Below, one piece after another: positions 6,401-6,702 of a stretch of 6,702 nt of DNA (its first letter is position 1; each line of letters starts with the position of its first letter). Below the pieces are notes generated by a model. The model did no database searches. It saw only the letters and a program-made list of their open reading frames with translations, and was not told where the DNA came from. The position numbers and the translations under genes were made by a program. This DNA is from Candidatus Bipolaricaulota bacterium (GTDB lineage: Bacteria; Bipolaricaulota; Bipolaricaulia; UBA7950; UBA9294), in the NCBI GenBank assembly GCA_021129875.1, contig JAJOKK010000048.1, positions 1-6,702 on the forward strand, read 5' to 3'.

Positions 6401-6425
6401 CCAACAGCTTTCAACCGCGAATAGA
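6400..6425. repeat. Right copy of a short repeat flanking the operon
   Basis: The 26 bases match the 22 bases at 6-27 at every position except for two small gaps (three bases and one base): both contain ACCAACAGCT, AAC and GCGAATAGA in that order and on the same strand. The copy begins at the -35 box of the operon promoter. It resembles the degenerate CGCGAATAGACGCG-type filler found between genes in some genomes. Confidence 0.6.
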
Positions 6426-6507
6426 CGTGAATTTCCAACAGTCCATTGATCAAGCTGGCACACAGACCACTTTTCCTTACATGTTGCGAAGCAAAACTAA
6501 AGGTCCA

Positions 6508-6539
6508 ACAGAAACTTTCAACGCTCGGGGGGTGTAGTA
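6508..6539. repeat. G-rich 33-bp element, copy 1
   Basis: This copy matches copy 2 (6651-6683) in 29 of 33 aligned columns, with three substitutions and one single-base gap. Both contain ACAG, CTTTCA, CTC followed by six G, and TG(T/C)AGTA. Its G-run also forms the 5' arm of the hairpin at 6524-6571. Confidence 0.8.
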
Positions 6540-6571
6540 AATTTTTCTCCCAGATGCTGCCCCCCCCCGAG
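6524..6571. repeat. Inverted repeat with a 9-bp GC stem
   Basis: CTCGGGGGG (6524-6532) is perfectly complementary to CCCCCCGAG (6563-6571). Inside the 30-base loop, TAG (6535-6537) could pair further with CTG (6557-6559). The loop holds a run of five T (6542-6546), but no T-run follows either arm, so it does not look like a simple intrinsic terminator. It could be an RNA structure of a transcript from either strand or a palindromic repeat element. Confidence 0.65.
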
Positions 6572-6650
6572 GCGGCAAAATACTTAAACTACAGTGTGAG
6601 TTTGAAGACAAGCAGCACAGGCTGTTGCACGAACCTCTTCTCCTTGTGGA

Positions 6651-6683
6651 ACAGAAGCTTTCACCGTCTCGGGGGGTGCAGTA
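6651..6683. repeat. G-rich 33-bp element, copy 2
   Basis: This is the second direct copy of the element, starting 143 bases after copy 1. No matching C-rich arm follows it inside the window, so any hairpin of this copy would need sequence beyond the right edge or the C-run at 6560-6568. A shorter relative of its first half (ACAG-CTTTCAACCG) appears at 6404-6417. Confidence 0.8.
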
Positions 6684-6702
6684 GCCGATTGGGGACTTAC
6701 TA

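Larger units (their letters stand above)
6381..6702. other. Non-coding region upstream of the operon promoter
   Basis: About 320 bases upstream of the -10 box hold no gene with a credible start and ribosome-binding site on either strand. The minus-strand frame entering from the right edge is open to about 6478 but reads as Ser/Cys/Arg-rich low-quality sequence. The region contains the flanking repeat copy, two copies of a 33-bp G-rich element and a strong GC hairpin. Whatever gene lies to the right is outside the window. Confidence 0.6.

Noticed and set aside
6329..6463. Longer apbE start at 6463
   Set aside because: It would start upstream of the extended -10 promoter, and the GTG at 6328 has a perfect AGGAGG and places the membrane segment near the N-terminus as expected.
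6524..6571. GC hairpin as a simple intrinsic terminator
   Set aside because: The T-run is inside the loop rather than after either arm, so it does not fit the standard arrangement.
6478..6701. Minus-strand frame open for about 73 codons from the right edge
   Set aside because: The translation is Ser/Cys/Arg-rich, contains the repeat copies and hairpin, lacks a start inside the window and matches no family I know. It could be the tail of a gene beyond the edge, but the evidence is too weak.

Overview
The window holds one complete minus-strand operon that encodes an Rnf complex (ferredoxin:NAD+ oxidoreductase, an ion-pumping respiratory enzyme of the membrane) preceded by its flavin-attachment enzyme. 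In the direction of transcription (right to left) the order is apbE, rnfC, rnfD, rnfG, rnfE, rnfA, rnfB, the usual CDGEAB order of anaerobic bacteria. The long iron-sulfur type of RnfB and the CDGEAB order suggest an anaerobic, probably fermentative or acetogenic bacterium with a moderately GC-rich genome. The sequence alone does not let me name the phylum; the many short degenerate repeats between genes resemble those of uncultured anaerobe lineages known from metagenomes.

Layout from the right edge: 6381-6702 is a non-coding, repeat-bearing region with two copies of a 33-bp G-rich element and a strong GC hairpin. An extended -10 promoter (6372-6400) and a perfect AGGAGG fix the apbE start at a GTG at 6328. 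After apbE comes a 77-bp AT-rich gap, then rnfC. A 90-bp gap made largely of a 7-bp tandem array leads to rnfD, whose first codons are themselves a 9-bp tandem array. From rnfD to rnfB the genes overlap or nearly touch (4-bp overlap, 18-bp gap, 8-bp overlap, 1-bp overlap), which indicates translational coupling. The last 96 bases, downstream of rnfB, carry no gene and no convincing terminator.

The genes work together as follows. RnfB takes electrons from reduced ferredoxin. RnfA and RnfE share a membrane iron-sulfur site, RnfD and RnfG carry covalent FMN, and RnfC reduces NAD+ at the cytoplasmic face. ApbE, exported and apparently membrane-anchored, attaches the FMN to the threonines in the DGxTAAT motifs of RnfD and RnfG. 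All seven proteins have the expected motifs.

The most notable departures are three. RnfB has lost exactly the four cysteines that would bind one of its C-terminal [4Fe-4S] clusters while keeping the other four. RnfD has an Asn-Pro-Thr repeat extension encoded by a microsatellite that appears to have overrun its original start. Several families of short repeats surround and interrupt the operon. I saw no wholly new gene system.
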